Source: CAYUQT01 sp964596165 (GTDB lineage: Bacteria; Planctomycetota; Phycisphaerae; UBA1845; JAFGLZ01). Taken from it: DNA of 64,000 nt. A model generated the notes under the pieces. That model was given only the letters and a program-made list of their open reading frames with translations, was not told the DNA's origin and searched no databases. The number at the start of each line of letters is the position of its first letter. Positions within the stretch are counted from its first letter, which is position 1. Below, piece by piece: positions 1-10,100 of the stretch. A program made the position numbers and the translations under genes. Location: positions 1 through 64,000 of the forward strand of contig CAZQTW010000026.1 of NCBI GenBank assembly GCA_964596165.1. Reading direction: 5' to 3'.

Positions 1-425
1 GCGGACCTCGTTCAAACGGACCATCGTCGTCGAGGTCGGAAAACCGTGCCCGTGAGAGACGCAGCACAACCGACCAAACCCTGACTGTGTAGAGCAGTAG
101 GGTATGTCCGGGCGTGTGTCACACGACGCAGACGCACTTCCCCCTCTCTGTCTTGTGCTTCTTGTGCCTCTTCACGGCGACAGAAAACCAGCCGCCCAAA
201 GGCACAAGAACCGCCGGAGCGATGACGTGGTCCTGAAGGGGAGAGGTAAGTTTGTTGCCCCTCTCAATCCCCCCTCACCAAGAGCTGGAGATGCGTTACG
301 ACGCACAGTTCAACGCGCATCGCACGCTCTGCCGGCACTGCGTGGGTATTGCGGGTTCGACAGGGGACCCAATAAGATCCCGATCGGCACAGAATGCGTT
401 TTCCGACGGAATCTGGAGAACAGAC
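1..425. other. Intergenic region at the window edge
   Basis: No convincing gene is seen here. One frame reads open from base 2 to a TGA at 53-55 and could be the last codons of a gene that starts outside the window, but 17 codons are too few to judge. The rest holds a 10-base inverted repeat, listed separately, and the leader of the sialidase-like gene. The longer open frames crossing this stretch have the Arg/Pro-rich composition of GC-rich shadow frames. Confidence 0.5.
159..210. repeat. Inverted repeat, possible REP-like element
   Basis: A perfect 10-base inverted repeat (TTCTTGTGCC at 159-168, GGCACAAGAA at 201-210) encloses 32 bases. It lies upstream of the sialidase-like gene. It could form a hairpin in the transcript or be part of a dispersed intergenic repeat. 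No T-run follows, so it is not a standard terminator. Confidence 0.4.
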
Positions 426-2030
426 ATGTTGGACTCGCGATTGAGCAAGTCGGCATTGTGGATGATCGGACCCTGGTGCTTGCTGGGCGTCGTGTGTGTG
501 GCCGCCGAGCAGAAGACGATCAAGGTCGATCTAGCGGCCGCCAATGCGGTGGCACAATGGCAGTTCACCGATAAGCTGGCGGGTATTGCCGACGGTGAAC
601 TGCGGCTCGACGGGCGCGACTCGCCGGTTTACGCATTCCTGAAGGCGCCGGCCTTCGGCGATGTCGCGATCTCGGCCAAGTTCATGGTCGAACCCTCGGA
701 AGGCGTCAAGGCCGTTGGATTCCTCATCGGGTCGACGGATTCCGTTACCTTCACGTACGTCCAGAAAGACTGGCAATCGGCAATCCTCTGCCGCAGCGAC
801 GCGGACGAGGAGTGGCGCGAAATCAAGCGGACCGCCGCCGCACATGAGCCCGGCAAGTGGTACGCCCTCAGGCTCGAACGCAGGGGCGACAAGGTCGGCG
901 TTACCTTCGAAGATAAGCTCCTCTATGAGGCCGAGGCGAAGGGTGAACCGGGGCTGATCGGCTTCTACGCCAGCCAGGCGATTGGCCACGTCAAGGACGT
1001 CGAGGTGACGGGCGTCGAGGCCTCACTCGCCAAGCCGTGGGAGATGAAGAAACGACCCAGGCTGTGGGTGCACGTCTGCACTGACGCGGGGGCGGGGGCC
1101 TACGAGGCCTTCCCCGACGTCTGCCGAATGGCCGATGGGCGGCTGATCGCTGTCTTCTACGCCGGCTATGGCCACGTCGCGATGCCCAACGACAAGCTTC
1201 CCAAGGGCGGGCGCATCAGCTACTGCACGTCTGCCGACGAGGGCAAGACGTGGTCCAAGGCCGAGACGCTCTTCGACGGGCCCTACGACGACCGCGATCC
1301 GTCGATTGTCCAACTCAAGGACGGCCGGCTGGTGTGCAGCTTCTTCACGCTGAAGCCCAAGCAGGGAAGTACATCGTGGGACGGTCTGGGTTCGTGGATG
1401 GTCACCAGCAAGGATGGCGGCAAGACGTGGGACACCGAGCCGCAGCAGGTCGCCAAGGATTACTACTGCTCATCGCCGATCCGCGAGCTGCCCGACGGGC
1501 GGCTGATGCTCGGCCTGTATGCCGAAGAGAAAGGGACGGCCTGGGGCGCGGTGACGATCAGCGAAGACGGCGGCAAGACGTGGTGCCGGCCGATCGACAT
1601 CCCGAACGGCGGGATGCGCCTCGACGCCGAGACCGACGTAATCCAACTCAAGGGCGGCAGCATCTTCGCCGCGCTGCGAGGGGCTCAGATTTCCGCCTGG
1701 TCGATCAGCAAGGACGGCGGCAAGACGTGGTCGACGGCCAAGCAGTTCGGTTTTCCCGGCCATTGCCACTATCTGCACCGGGCGCCCGGCGACATCATCC
1801 TGATGGCCCACCGGCTGCCGAACACGAGCCTGCACTACAGCCTGGACGAGTGCAAGACGTGGAGCCCAAACGTGATCGTCGACACAGTGATCGGGGCCTA
1901 CCCCAGCATGGTCACGCTGAAGGACGGCACGATCCTGATTGTCTACTACGAAGAGGGGGCCGGCTCGAGCATCCGCGCCAAGCGGTTCCGCACCACGCCC
2001 AAGGGTATCGAGTGGCTGCCGTTCGAGTAG
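426..2030 (+). CDS. Secreted sialidase-like (BNR/Asp-box) protein with N-terminal LamG-like domain
   Basis: A 534-residue exported protein. The frame is open further upstream, but the ATG at 426 is the first that gives a signal peptide (hydrophobic residues about 10-27, ending VCVAA). Residues about 30-195 look like the concanavalin-type fold of DUF1080/3-keto-disaccharide hydrolase proteins. Residues about 210-530 form a sialidase-type beta-propeller with five Asp-box motifs of the form S-x-D-x-G-x-T-W at about 269, 328, 379, 428 and 472; the last has Cys where Gly is usual. Such proteins remove terminal sialic acid or act on other acidic glycans outside the cytoplasm. The exact substrate cannot be read from sequence, and many planctomycete members of the family are uncharacterised. 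Confidence 0.8.
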   Translation: MLDSRLSKSALWMIGPWCLLGVVCVAAEQKTIKVDLAAANAVAQWQFTDKLAGIADGELRLDGRDSPVYAFLKAPAFGDVAISAKFMVEPSEGVKAVGFLIGSTDSVTFTYVQKDWQSAILCRSDADEEWREIKRTAAAHEPGKWYALRLERRGDKVGVTFEDKLLYEAEAKGEPGLIGFYASQAIGHVKDVEVTGVEASLAKPWEMKKRPRLWVHVCTDAGAGAYEAFPDVCRMADGRLIAVFYAGYGHVAMPNDKLPKGGRISYCTSADEGKTWSKAETLFDGPYDDRDPSIVQLKDGRLVCSFFTLKPKQGSTSWDGLGSWMVTSKDGGKTWDTEPQQVAKDYYCSSPIRELPDGRLMLGLYAEEKGTAWGAVTISEDGGKTWCRPIDIPNGGMRLDAETDVIQLKGGSIFAALRGAQISAWSISKDGGKTWSTAKQFGFPGHCHYLHRAPGDIILMAHRLPNTSLHYSLDECKTWSPNVIVDTVIGAYPSMVTLKDGTILIVYYEEGAGSSIRAKRFRTTPKGIEWLPFE

Positions 2031-2057
2031 GACAGGCCCAACGTACACGGTCGCCCC

Positions 2058-2087
2058 TTGGGTCCAACCGGCCCGTCACGCTATAAT
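2058..2087 (+). promoter_or_regulatory. Candidate sigma-70 promoter for the CoA-transferase gene
   Basis: TTGGGT at 2058-2063 and a perfect TATAAT at 2082-2087 are separated by 18 bases. The pair lies just after the stop of the sialidase-like gene and upstream of the CoA-transferase gene. It would give a leader of about 230 bases that carries the hairpin-rich repeat at 2108-2188. Confidence 0.45.
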
Positions 2088-2107
2088 CCTCGCCTGTGCG
2101 GGTGCTC

Positions 2108-2188
2108 GGGTGCCACTCGCAGCTTGCTGCGGGTGCAATCCGTCAGGAAGCCGGGCAAACACGGGCGGACAAGCCGCCCGTGGCACCC
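2108..2188. repeat. 81-base nested inverted-repeat element (REP/MITE-like)
   Basis: The outer 9-base arms GGGTGCCAC (2108-2116) and GTGGCACCC (2180-2188) are perfect reverse complements. Inside are two further hairpins: CGCAGC-TT-GCTGCG at 2118-2131, and a 9-bp stem at 2160-2182 with loop ACAAG. No coding frame is evident. The architecture fits a palindromic repeat unit of the kind mobilised by RAYT-type transposases, but no transposase is nearby. It sits in the leader of the CoA-transferase gene and could also fold in the mRNA. Confidence 0.55.
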
Positions 2189-2323
2189 CCACAAGGGTTC
2201 TGAAACCACGTGTAGGCAATAGGGCGAGTGGTGTTCGCCGATGAAGTTGGGGGGCCGGAGGGTGGCTGCAATCTCTTCGGCGGCGGGCTCGCCCGTGTTG
2301 TTTGTGCGGAGGACGGTTCGAGG

Positions 2324-4027
2324 ATGAACATCTTCACCAAGGCGGGGCTTCTGCTGCATATCGCCCGATGGCGCCTGTCATGGCCACTCCAAAATACCAA
2401 GTACCAAGTGACGGTGCCGGGCAATCCCAAGTTCATGGGACCGCGCGAGGCGGTCGCGACGTGTATTCGAGACGGCGACGTTGTGGGGTTCTCCGGCCTC
2501 GGCGGCGGCCATCGTCCGACGATCATCTACTATGCGATCCGGGACTTGTTCAAGGAAACCGGGCACCCGCGCGACCTGACGGTCTTGGCGATCGGCGGGA
2601 TCGGAGGACGCGGCAAGATCCCCGGAACGTTGGAGGAGCTGGGTCACGCCGGCTTGGTCAAGCGGATGATCGCCGGCCACCTGGAGACGTATAAGTCACT
2701 CCTCAGGTTGGCCGACGAGGGCCACCTGGAATTGCAGACGATGCCGCAAGGCACTCTCGCCTTTCTGCTGGCTGCGCAAGGAGAGGGCGAGTACTCGATC
2801 ACGAGCAAGACAGGGGTTGGAACGTTTATTGATCCTCGCGTCGGTCGCGGCTCGCCGGTTACCGACGGTGCCGCCGAGCAGTTCGTCACCGTCGACGGCG
2901 ATCGGCTCTGCTATCGCATCCCGCCGATCAATGTGGCCGCGTTCAACCTTCCGGCCGCCGACCGCGAGGGCACGATCTATCTGAAGAACGCCGCGATGCT
3001 GGCCGAGTGCCGCGAACTGGCGCGAGCCGCGCGTCGAAACGGCGGCAAGGTCATCGTCAACGTCGGTCTGATCGTCGACAAGGGTTGGGGGGAGGTTGCC
3101 CTGCCGGCGGACGACGTCGACGCCATCGTCGTCTGGCGCCGTGCCGAACAGGGCGCCGGCATCGAGCACCGCCGCTACTGGCCGATGTTTACCACCGAGA
3201 GCACCATGCCCTTGGACGAGGCCATCCCGCGCGTCCGGTTCATCAATACGGTCCTGGGGATCACGCCGCGACGGACGCCGCCCGAGTTTGCCTTGGCGCG
3301 GCTGGCGGCTTGGACGTTTACCCAACACGCGCACAAGGGCAGCCTGGTCAATATCGGCGTCGGCCTGCCCGAAGAGGCCTGCCGGCTGATGTACGAAGGC
3401 GGGGTGCTCAACGACATCACGCTGTTTACCGAAAGCGGCGTCATGGGCGGCGTGCCCGCGCCGGGCGTCTTCTTCGGAACGGCGATCTGTCCGAAGAAGA
3501 TCCTGTCGTCCGCCGAAGTCTTCAAAATGTGCTATGAGAAGCTCGACGTGACGGTTCTGGGCGCGCTGCAGGTCGACAGCGCGGGCAACGTCAACGTCTC
3601 CAATCGCGGCAAGGGCGCCATCAACTACGTCGGACCGGGCGGCTTCATCGATCTGACCACGGCCGCCAAGATGGTGATGTTCGTCACCAGTTGGATGGAT
3701 CGGGCTGAGTACGACCTGTCGGGCGGAAAGATCCGCATCGCCAAGCCGGGCAAGATCAAGTTCATCGACAAGGTCGACGAGATCACGTTCAACGGGCAAG
3801 AAGCGCTCAAGACGGGTAAGAAGATCTTCTATGTGACCACCGTTGGGACGTTCCGCCTGACGCCGCGAGGCATGGAGATCATGAACGTCATGCCCGGTAT
3901 CGACGTCAAGAAGGATATCCTGGACGTGTCGCCCATGAAGATTGTTCTGCCCGAATCGGGCGAGGTGCCGGTGGTCGATTCGTCCATTGTGACCGGCGAG
4001 GGGTTCCGACTGACCCTCAGCAGGTAG
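2324..4027 (+). CDS. Acyl-CoA:acetate/3-ketoacid CoA-transferase, fused alpha-beta type
   Basis: A family I CoA-transferase of 567 residues that moves CoA between short acyl-CoAs and acetate or 3-ketoacids through a glutamyl-CoA thioester. The alpha-type half (about 40-320) carries the glycine-rich stretch GFSGLGGGH and the ETGHPRDLT segment typical of YdiF/propionate CoA-transferases. The beta-type half (about 340-567) has the ESG-x-x-GG-x-P motif, with Glu370 as the expected catalytic nucleophile. The start at 2324 is chosen because a GGAGG lies about 11 bases upstream; the frame is open to 2228, and a start nearer the conserved MGPREAV segment cannot be excluded. It stands alone, so its metabolic partner is unknown. 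Fermentative acetate or propionate metabolism or ketone-body use are possible. Confidence 0.85.
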   Translation: MNIFTKAGLLLHIARWRLSWPLQNTKYQVTVPGNPKFMGPREAVATCIRDGDVVGFSGLGGGHRPTIIYYAIRDLFKETGHPRDLTVLAIGGIGGRGKIPGTLEELGHAGLVKRMIAGHLETYKSLLRLADEGHLELQTMPQGTLAFLLAAQGEGEYSITSKTGVGTFIDPRVGRGSPVTDGAAEQFVTVDGDRLCYRIPPINVAAFNLPAADREGTIYLKNAAMLAECRELARAARRNGGKVIVNVGLIVDKGWGEVALPADDVDAIVVWRRAEQGAGIEHRRYWPMFTTESTMPLDEAIPRVRFINTVLGITPRRTPPEFALARLAAWTFTQHAHKGSLVNIGVGLPEEACRLMYEGGVLNDITLFTESGVMGGVPAPGVFFGTAICPKKILSSAEVFKMCYEKLDVTVLGALQVDSAGNVNVSNRGKGAINYVGPGGFIDLTTAAKMVMFVTSWMDRAEYDLSGGKIRIAKPGKIKFIDKVDEITFNGQEALKTGKKIFYVTTVGTFRLTPRGMEIMNVMPGIDVKKDILDVSPMKIVLPESGEVPVVDSSIVTGEGFRLTLSR

Positions 4028-4220
4028 CGGGACTTCCTCTATGGTTCGTCGTGCTTGTCGTCGGCCGAATCAGAGCGGCCATGAGGCAGCGGTCGATGGA
4101 AGTCGGGTGGCGAGACAGGGAAGGTCTTGGCTTCCCATAGCGCCCAAGTCGAACCGCTCCGATAGGATCGGTCCCGAAGCCGAACAAAAGCGCTTGTCCC
4201 CAATTCTGCAGGAGGCTCTC

Positions 4221-5909
4221 ATGCACCGTATCCTGGTGTGCGCGGTTGCGTCGCTCGTGGTTGCACTCCCGGCGTCTCCGGCGTTGTGCGCAACGTCCGG
4301 TCCCGTTGTCCCGGACGATGTGCGGCGGCACATTCGGCAACTCGTCGACGGCGGCTGGGCGGTCGGCATGGCCGTCGGCGTGATCGACCCCAGCGGGTTG
4401 TCCTTCTTTTGTTGCGGAAAACGTTCGGCCAACGGCGACGAGAAGGTCGATCCGGACACCATCTTCGAGATCGGTTCGGTCACTAAGGTCTTCACCTCGC
4501 TCCTCCTGTCCGACCTCGTCGAGCGCAAGGTTGTCGGCTTCGATGATCCGGTCGAGAAGTACATGCCCGAGGGGGTCAAAGTTCCGTCACGCGGCGACAA
4601 GAAGATCACCCTGCGGCATCTGGCCACACACACCTCCGGCCTGCCGCGGATGCCCTCGAACTTCGAGTCGAAGGATCCTGAGAATCCCTACGCCGACTAT
4701 ACTCCCGAACGGCTCTACGCGTTTCTGAACGGATGCCAGCTCGAGCGGGACATCGGCAGCAAGTATGAATACTCGAATGTGGGGGCCGGACTCCTCGGAC
4801 ACGCCTTGTCGCGTGCGGCGGGCAAATCGTACGAGGACCTTATCGTGACGCGTATTTGCAGGCCTCTGTGCATGCCCGACACGACGATCACGCTCTCCGA
4901 CGACCTGCGCAAGCGCCTGGCGACCGGCCACAACGGCGGCGGAAGCGCCGTTAAGAACTGGGACCTCAACGTGCTCCAGGGCGCCGGCGCCATCCGATCG
5001 TCGGTCCGAGACATGTTGAAGTTCGTGGCGGCCAACATGGGCCTCACCGAGACCGCCTTAAGGCCGGCCATGCGGCTTCAGCTTCAAGAACCGCGACGCC
5101 CGACGGATAGCCCCAATCAGTTCGTCCTTCTCGGCTGGCATGTCAACACGAAACACGGCACGGATATCATCTGGCATAACGGCGGGACCGGCGGCTATCG
5201 GAGCTTCTGCGGATTCGTCCCGAGTAGGACATTCGGCGTCGTCGTGCTTTCGAACGTGGGTAGCGACGGCAGCCAGACCGACCCCATCGCGCTGCACATC
5301 CTTGAGCCCAAGTTCCCCCTGCCGGATATCAAGGAGGTGCGCACGGTGGACGCGAGCATCCTCGACTCTTACGTTGGGTACTACGAGCTCTTGCCGGGCA
5401 TGGTCTTCAGCGTCCGGCGCGAAGGCAATGGCCTGTTCGTTCGCCTCACGGGCCAACCCGAATGCCCGGTCTACGCCAAGTCGGACAACGTGTTCTTCTA
5501 CAAGGTTGTCGAGGCCGAACTGACCTTCGTCAAGGACGACCAGGGCAAGGTCACCGGCCTCGTCCTATTTCAGAACGGGATCAGACAGCCCGCCCGCAAG
5601 CTCGGGCCCGACTACAAGCCTCCGGCACCCAAACGGGAGGTGCCGATTGATGCCAAGATCCTCAAGACCTACGTTGGGAAGTACAAGAACTTCGTGGGCG
5701 AGGTGTTCGACGTGACGGTGGAGGACGGAAAGCTGATGATCCGGCTTACCGACCAGCCGCGGGTCCAAGTCTATCCGGAGTCTGAGACGACGTTCTTCTA
5801 TAAGGAAGTCGACGCCCAGATTGAATTCATCAAGGAGAAGGACGGAAGCGTGAACCGGCTCATCCTGCATCAGGGCACGCTGAACATCGCGGCGAAGCGA
5901 ATCGAGTAA
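4221..5909 (+). CDS. Secreted serine hydrolase of the beta-lactamase/class C family with duplicated C-terminal domain
   Basis: A 562-residue exported protein starting at an ATG with AGGAGG six bases upstream. The signal peptide is about 1-23, ending LCA. The catalytic domain (about 30-365) has S-V-T-K (Ser86, Lys89), Y-S-N (Tyr184-Asn186) and H-N-G at His319, which replaces the K-T-G of true beta-lactamases. This is the pattern of S12 peptidases, esterases and D-aminopeptidase-like proteins. Two copies of a roughly 100-residue DUF3471-like beta domain follow, beginning DASIL at 377 and DAKIL at 477. It is first in a probable operon with the glycosyltransferase (66-base gap) and the alpha-mannosidase. 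The substrate is unknown; antibiotic resistance is not implied. Confidence 0.85.
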   Translation: MHRILVCAVASLVVALPASPALCATSGPVVPDDVRRHIRQLVDGGWAVGMAVGVIDPSGLSFFCCGKRSANGDEKVDPDTIFEIGSVTKVFTSLLLSDLVERKVVGFDDPVEKYMPEGVKVPSRGDKKITLRHLATHTSGLPRMPSNFESKDPENPYADYTPERLYAFLNGCQLERDIGSKYEYSNVGAGLLGHALSRAAGKSYEDLIVTRICRPLCMPDTTITLSDDLRKRLATGHNGGGSAVKNWDLNVLQGAGAIRSSVRDMLKFVAANMGLTETALRPAMRLQLQEPRRPTDSPNQFVLLGWHVNTKHGTDIIWHNGGTGGYRSFCGFVPSRTFGVVVLSNVGSDGSQTDPIALHILEPKFPLPDIKEVRTVDASILDSYVGYYELLPGMVFSVRREGNGLFVRLTGQPECPVYAKSDNVFFYKVVEAELTFVKDDQGKVTGLVLFQNGIRQPARKLGPDYKPPAPKREVPIDAKILKTYVGKYKNFVGEVFDVTVEDGKLMIRLTDQPRVQVYPESETTFFYKEVDAQIEFIKEKDGSVNRLILHQGTLNIAAKRIE

Positions 5910-5975
5910 CACCGCAATGCGAAAACCGAAGGAGAGGGTGGATCGTTCGGGGTCACACGAAGGGAGCTTCCATCC

Positions 5976-7100
5976 ATGCGCGTACTGATCCTGTCGACGT
6001 CGGTCGGAGCGGGGCACCTTCGCGCCGCCCAGGCGATCGAATTGGCCTTGCGCGAGCTCGATCCGACCGCCTCGGTGACCAACCTCGACGTTCTGACGCT
6101 CACGAATGCGACCTTCCGCAAGATCTACGCTCAGACCTATCTGGATCTGATCGGCAAGGCGCCGCAGTTGCTCGGGTATCTCTACGACCTGATGGACCAG
6201 CCGCGTTCGCCGCGCAGCCGCAGCGATCGACTACGGGTCAAACTCGAGAGGCTGAACCTCACCCGCTTCACCCGCCTGCTCGAAGGCGAGCCGTGGGATT
6301 TGGTCGTCAACACACATTTCCTGTCGGCGGAGATCATTGCCTCGCTGCGCCGGAAGAATCGGATAGACATACCGCATTTCATTGTGACGACGGACTTCGA
6401 GACCCACCGTCTGTGGGTCCACCGGCCCTGCGAGCACTACTTCACCGCCATCGAGGAAGGCGCCGTTTACCTCGAGTACTGGGGCGTGCCGGCCGGCGAC
6501 ATTACGGTCACCGGCATCCCGATCCACCCGGTCTTCAGCAAGCCCAAGGATCGCGATGCCTGCCTCGATCACCAAGGCCTTCGCGGCGACCGGCCGATCC
6601 TCTTGCAGCTCGCCGGCGGATTCGGCGTGGGACCGGTCGAACAGCTTTACCGGGCAATCCTGCAAGTGGAAGTGCCCTGCGAAGTCGTCGTGGTCGCCGG
6701 ACGAAACGAGGGACTCCGAAAGAGGCTGCAAGCCTTAAAGTCACCCTCGCGGCACCGTACCAAGGTCCTCGGCTTCACCGATCAGATCGACGAGTTGATG
6801 CTGCTGGCGGACCTGGTCGTTTCGAAGCCCGGCGGCCTGACCACCTCGGAGGCCCTCGCCCGCGGCGCGGCGATGGCCATCGTCAACCCGGTGCCCGGGC
6901 AGGAGAGCCGCAACAGCGACTTCCTCCTCGAGCATGGCGCCGCCATCAAGATCAACAGCATCGCCGCATTGCCGTACAAACTGAACACCCTGCTCGGCGA
7001 CCCCTCGCGGCTGGAGGCGATGAAGGCCAACGCACGGCGCCTCGGCCGGCCCCAGGCGGCGTTCGATATCGCCCGAGCCGTCCTGAACTTCACGAGATGA
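5976..7100 (+). CDS. MGDG-synthase/UgtP-type glycosyltransferase (GT28-like)
   Basis: A 374-residue protein with the N-terminal signature LILSTSVGAGH-x-RAAQAI of monogalactosyldiacylglycerol synthases and processive diacylglycerol glucosyltransferases. The C-terminal nucleotide-sugar half carries SKPGGLTTSEAL followed by NPVPGQE at about 285-315, as in GT28/MurG-fold enzymes. These enzymes transfer a hexose from UDP-sugar to diacylglycerol at the inner membrane face. AAGGGAG lies nine bases upstream of the start. It sits between a secreted hydrolase and an alpha-mannosidase with short gaps, so co-transcription is likely, though a shared pathway is not obvious. The most likely role is making a membrane glycolipid. 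Confidence 0.82.
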   Translation: MRVLILSTSVGAGHLRAAQAIELALRELDPTASVTNLDVLTLTNATFRKIYAQTYLDLIGKAPQLLGYLYDLMDQPRSPRSRSDRLRVKLERLNLTRFTRLLEGEPWDLVVNTHFLSAEIIASLRRKNRIDIPHFIVTTDFETHRLWVHRPCEHYFTAIEEGAVYLEYWGVPAGDITVTGIPIHPVFSKPKDRDACLDHQGLRGDRPILLQLAGGFGVGPVEQLYRAILQVEVPCEVVVVAGRNEGLRKRLQALKSPSRHRTKVLGFTDQIDELMLLADLVVSKPGGLTTSEALARGAAMAIVNPVPGQESRNSDFLLEHGAAIKINSIAALPYKLNTLLGDPSRLEAMKANARRLGRPQAAFDIARAVLNFTR

Positions 7101-7132
7101 GCCCGGTACCGCCTTTGAAATGCAGTCGGGAG

Positions 7133-10100
7133 ATGAACATGAAGACTTGGCGACATGCCGCAACGCTGAGCTTGATCGCGACCTCCTGGTACACGCTTTG
7201 TCCGGCCGAGCAAGCCGCGCCGACGCTGCGAGAAGACTTCTCCGCCGGCGACGTGCGATGGGCACCTTACTTCAGTCCCGGCGAATGGGGCGTCCGCGAC
7301 GACGTCTTTCGCAGCACCGGCAAGGACGAGAACTCCGCGCGTCTGGCCAAGCTTCCGCCCGTGGCCGACGTGATGATCGATACCGAGGTCCGTGTCGGAC
7401 CAGGCAACCGCGGGAACGTCGGCCTCGTCCTCAGGGCGCAGGAAGACCAGACCTGCCTGGTCCTCCGTTACTACGACCGGATCGACTCGCTCGAACTCCT
7501 GGAATACGTCAAGGGCAAGCCGACGCAGAAACCCGGCGGCGCCGGCGCCCTGAAGCTGACCGCGGGGACGTGGTATCGCATGAAGGCCGCCGTTATCGAC
7601 GACCTGATCCTCGGCAAGCTCTGGCCCGCCGCGGGTCAGGAACCCGGATGGCAGTTCCGCGCCCAAGTGTCCCAGCGCCAGTCGGGCGGTGTCGGACTGG
7701 TTGCGCAGGACGCCACCCAAGTCGAATTCCAGAACGTCAGCATCTGGACCGGCGCCGCCGTCGCGGTGCTCAAAGATGAGCTGAAGCAGGAGAAGGCCGA
7801 CCGCGAGAAGAAGATCCGCGAGACACTCGAATTGAAAATCGAGCCTACACCGTTCGTCCTCAAGAGCAAGGACGGCCCGCTGCGTCGCATCAACGTGCGA
7901 ACCACGGCGCTGGGCAAGCCGGAGCCCGTCGGCGGAAAGCTCTCGTTCTCCTGCGGCGGCATCAGCCAGACCCTATCCGTCGAGCCGGCCCAGTTCGAGG
8001 GCGGCGCGTATCCGCTGCTGGTATCGGAACCCACCCAGGCGACCGAGCTTCACGTCACCTTTGATTCCGCCATCGGCAAGACGCTGGAGGCCACGGGCGA
8101 GGTCACGCCCGTCCGCCGGTGGACGATCTACATGACACCGCATACGCACTACGACATCGGGTACACGCACTCACAGCCCGAGGTCATCGAACGGCTGAGC
8201 AAGGACATGGACCTGGCGGTCAAATACTGCACCGAAACCGCCGATTGGCCCGCCGAGAGCCGCTACCGTTGGACCGTCGAGGTCACCGGCCTGATGAAGA
8301 ACTACATCGAACGCCACAGCGAGGCCGAGGTCGCCCGGTTCATGGACCTCGTCAAGCAGGGGCGGATCGAGATTTGCGGCTATTACCTCAACATGCCCAC
8401 GGAGGTCGTCGGCCACGAAGAGGAGATCCGCTGCCTCTACTACGCCCAGGAACTCCGCAAGCGGTACGGCGTCACGATCGACACGGCCATGATCAACGAC
8501 GTCCCCGGCTACGGTTGGGCGCTGCCGCAGTTGCTTCGCGAGGCGGGTATCTCGCGCGTGTCGTTCCGCGCCAACTCGATCCGCGGGCAATTCCTCTGGT
8601 ATCGCCCCGGCGCGGTACAACGCCCGTTCTACTGGGAAGGACCCGAGGGCAGCCGCGTCTTCTTCTGGTACACCGACAGCTATCGCAGCGGCAACTTCTT
8701 CCGTGCCCCCGGCCTGCATGAGGGCGAGTTCCTGAATGTCATCCGCCGCAATGAAGGCGTTGGGTACCCCTTTGACGACATTCAACTGCGAATGGGCGGC
8801 GACAATCTGCCGCCGGAGTTCAACACCAGCCGCAACGCGCGGGCGTGGAACGACAAGTACCTCTGGCCCAGGGTCGTCGTCGCGACAAATCGCGAATTCC
8901 TGGAACCACTTGAGACTCGCCACGGCGCCCAGTGTAAGACCTACCGAGGCGACATCCCGAGCTGGTGGGCCGAGGGCCCGGCCAGCTCGGCCCATGAAAA
9001 CGGCATCGTGCGGCTGCTCCATGACCAACTGGTCGCCACCGAGACCCTCTGGACGCTCGCCCGGCTGGTTGATCCGAAGGTCGAGTATCCGCGAAGGGAA
9101 ATCGATGCCGCCTACGACAAGATGATCCACTTCGACGAGCACACCTGGGGGGCATCGTGCAGCATCTCGGAACCCCAGAGCGAAAAGACGCTGACCCAAT
9201 GGAAGTGGAAGGCGGCGTACGCCCACGATGCCAAACGACTCGGCGACCACCTCTACCGCCGCGCGCTGGAGGAGGTGTCGCGAGGCGTGTCGTCCAAGGC
9301 GGCGAATTCCTTCGTGGTCTGGAACACGCTCGCCTGGCCACGGACCGACGTCGTCGAGCTGTCGCTCGGCGGCACGCCGTTCGAGGGTCAGGGCGGGGTC
9401 GCCGTGAAGGACGCCCGTGACGGCAAGATCCTGCCGCTCCAACGTTCAGCCGACGGCAAACAGGCCTGGTTCATTGCCACGAACATTCCGCCCGTCGGCT
9501 ACGCCGTCTTCAACGTCGAGTCGGGCCCCGCATCCAGTGCGACGCCCTCATTCGGTCCGGAGGGGACGCTCGAAAACGCGTTCTATCGCATCGTCGCTGA
9601 CCCACAGGTCGGCGGGCTGAAGAGCTGGTACGACAAGGACCTCAACCGCGAATTGTTGGACCCCAACGCCGCGTACCTCGGCAATCAGCCGATCTATGAA
9701 CGATCTCTCGACGGCCGCGACGCCATCGACCGCAAGACGCCTTCGCGTTTCAGCCGCGTGGTGCCGAAGGGCGGCAAGCTCATTTCCCAAACGGCCGGCC
9801 CGGTCTTCCGGGAGATGGTCATCGAAACCTCGCTGCCCACCGTACCGACCATTCGGCAATGCATGCGTCTCTACAACGACCTGAAGATGGTAGACATCAT
9901 CAATGGGGTGACCAAGGAGGAGATCTTCGAGCCCGAGGGGCTCTACGTTGCGTTTCCGTTCGAGGCCGGCACACCGGAGATCCGTTTCCAGATCGCCAAT
10001 GCGAGCATGCGTCCGGGCAAGGACCAACTTACCTACTCGTGCCAAGACTTCTACGCGATCCAGCACTGGGTAGATGTAGCCGCCGAGGGCTACGGGATCG

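Noticed and set aside
2..55. Possible last 17 codons of a gene entering from the left edge
   Set aside because: The frame (ending VEVGKPCP) looks slightly protein-like, but it is too short to support a call.
6293..7132. Upstream extension of the alpha-mannosidase frame
   Set aside because: These 280 codons overlap the glycosyltransferase gene in another frame and read as Arg/Pro-rich noise; the signal peptide at 7133 marks the true start.
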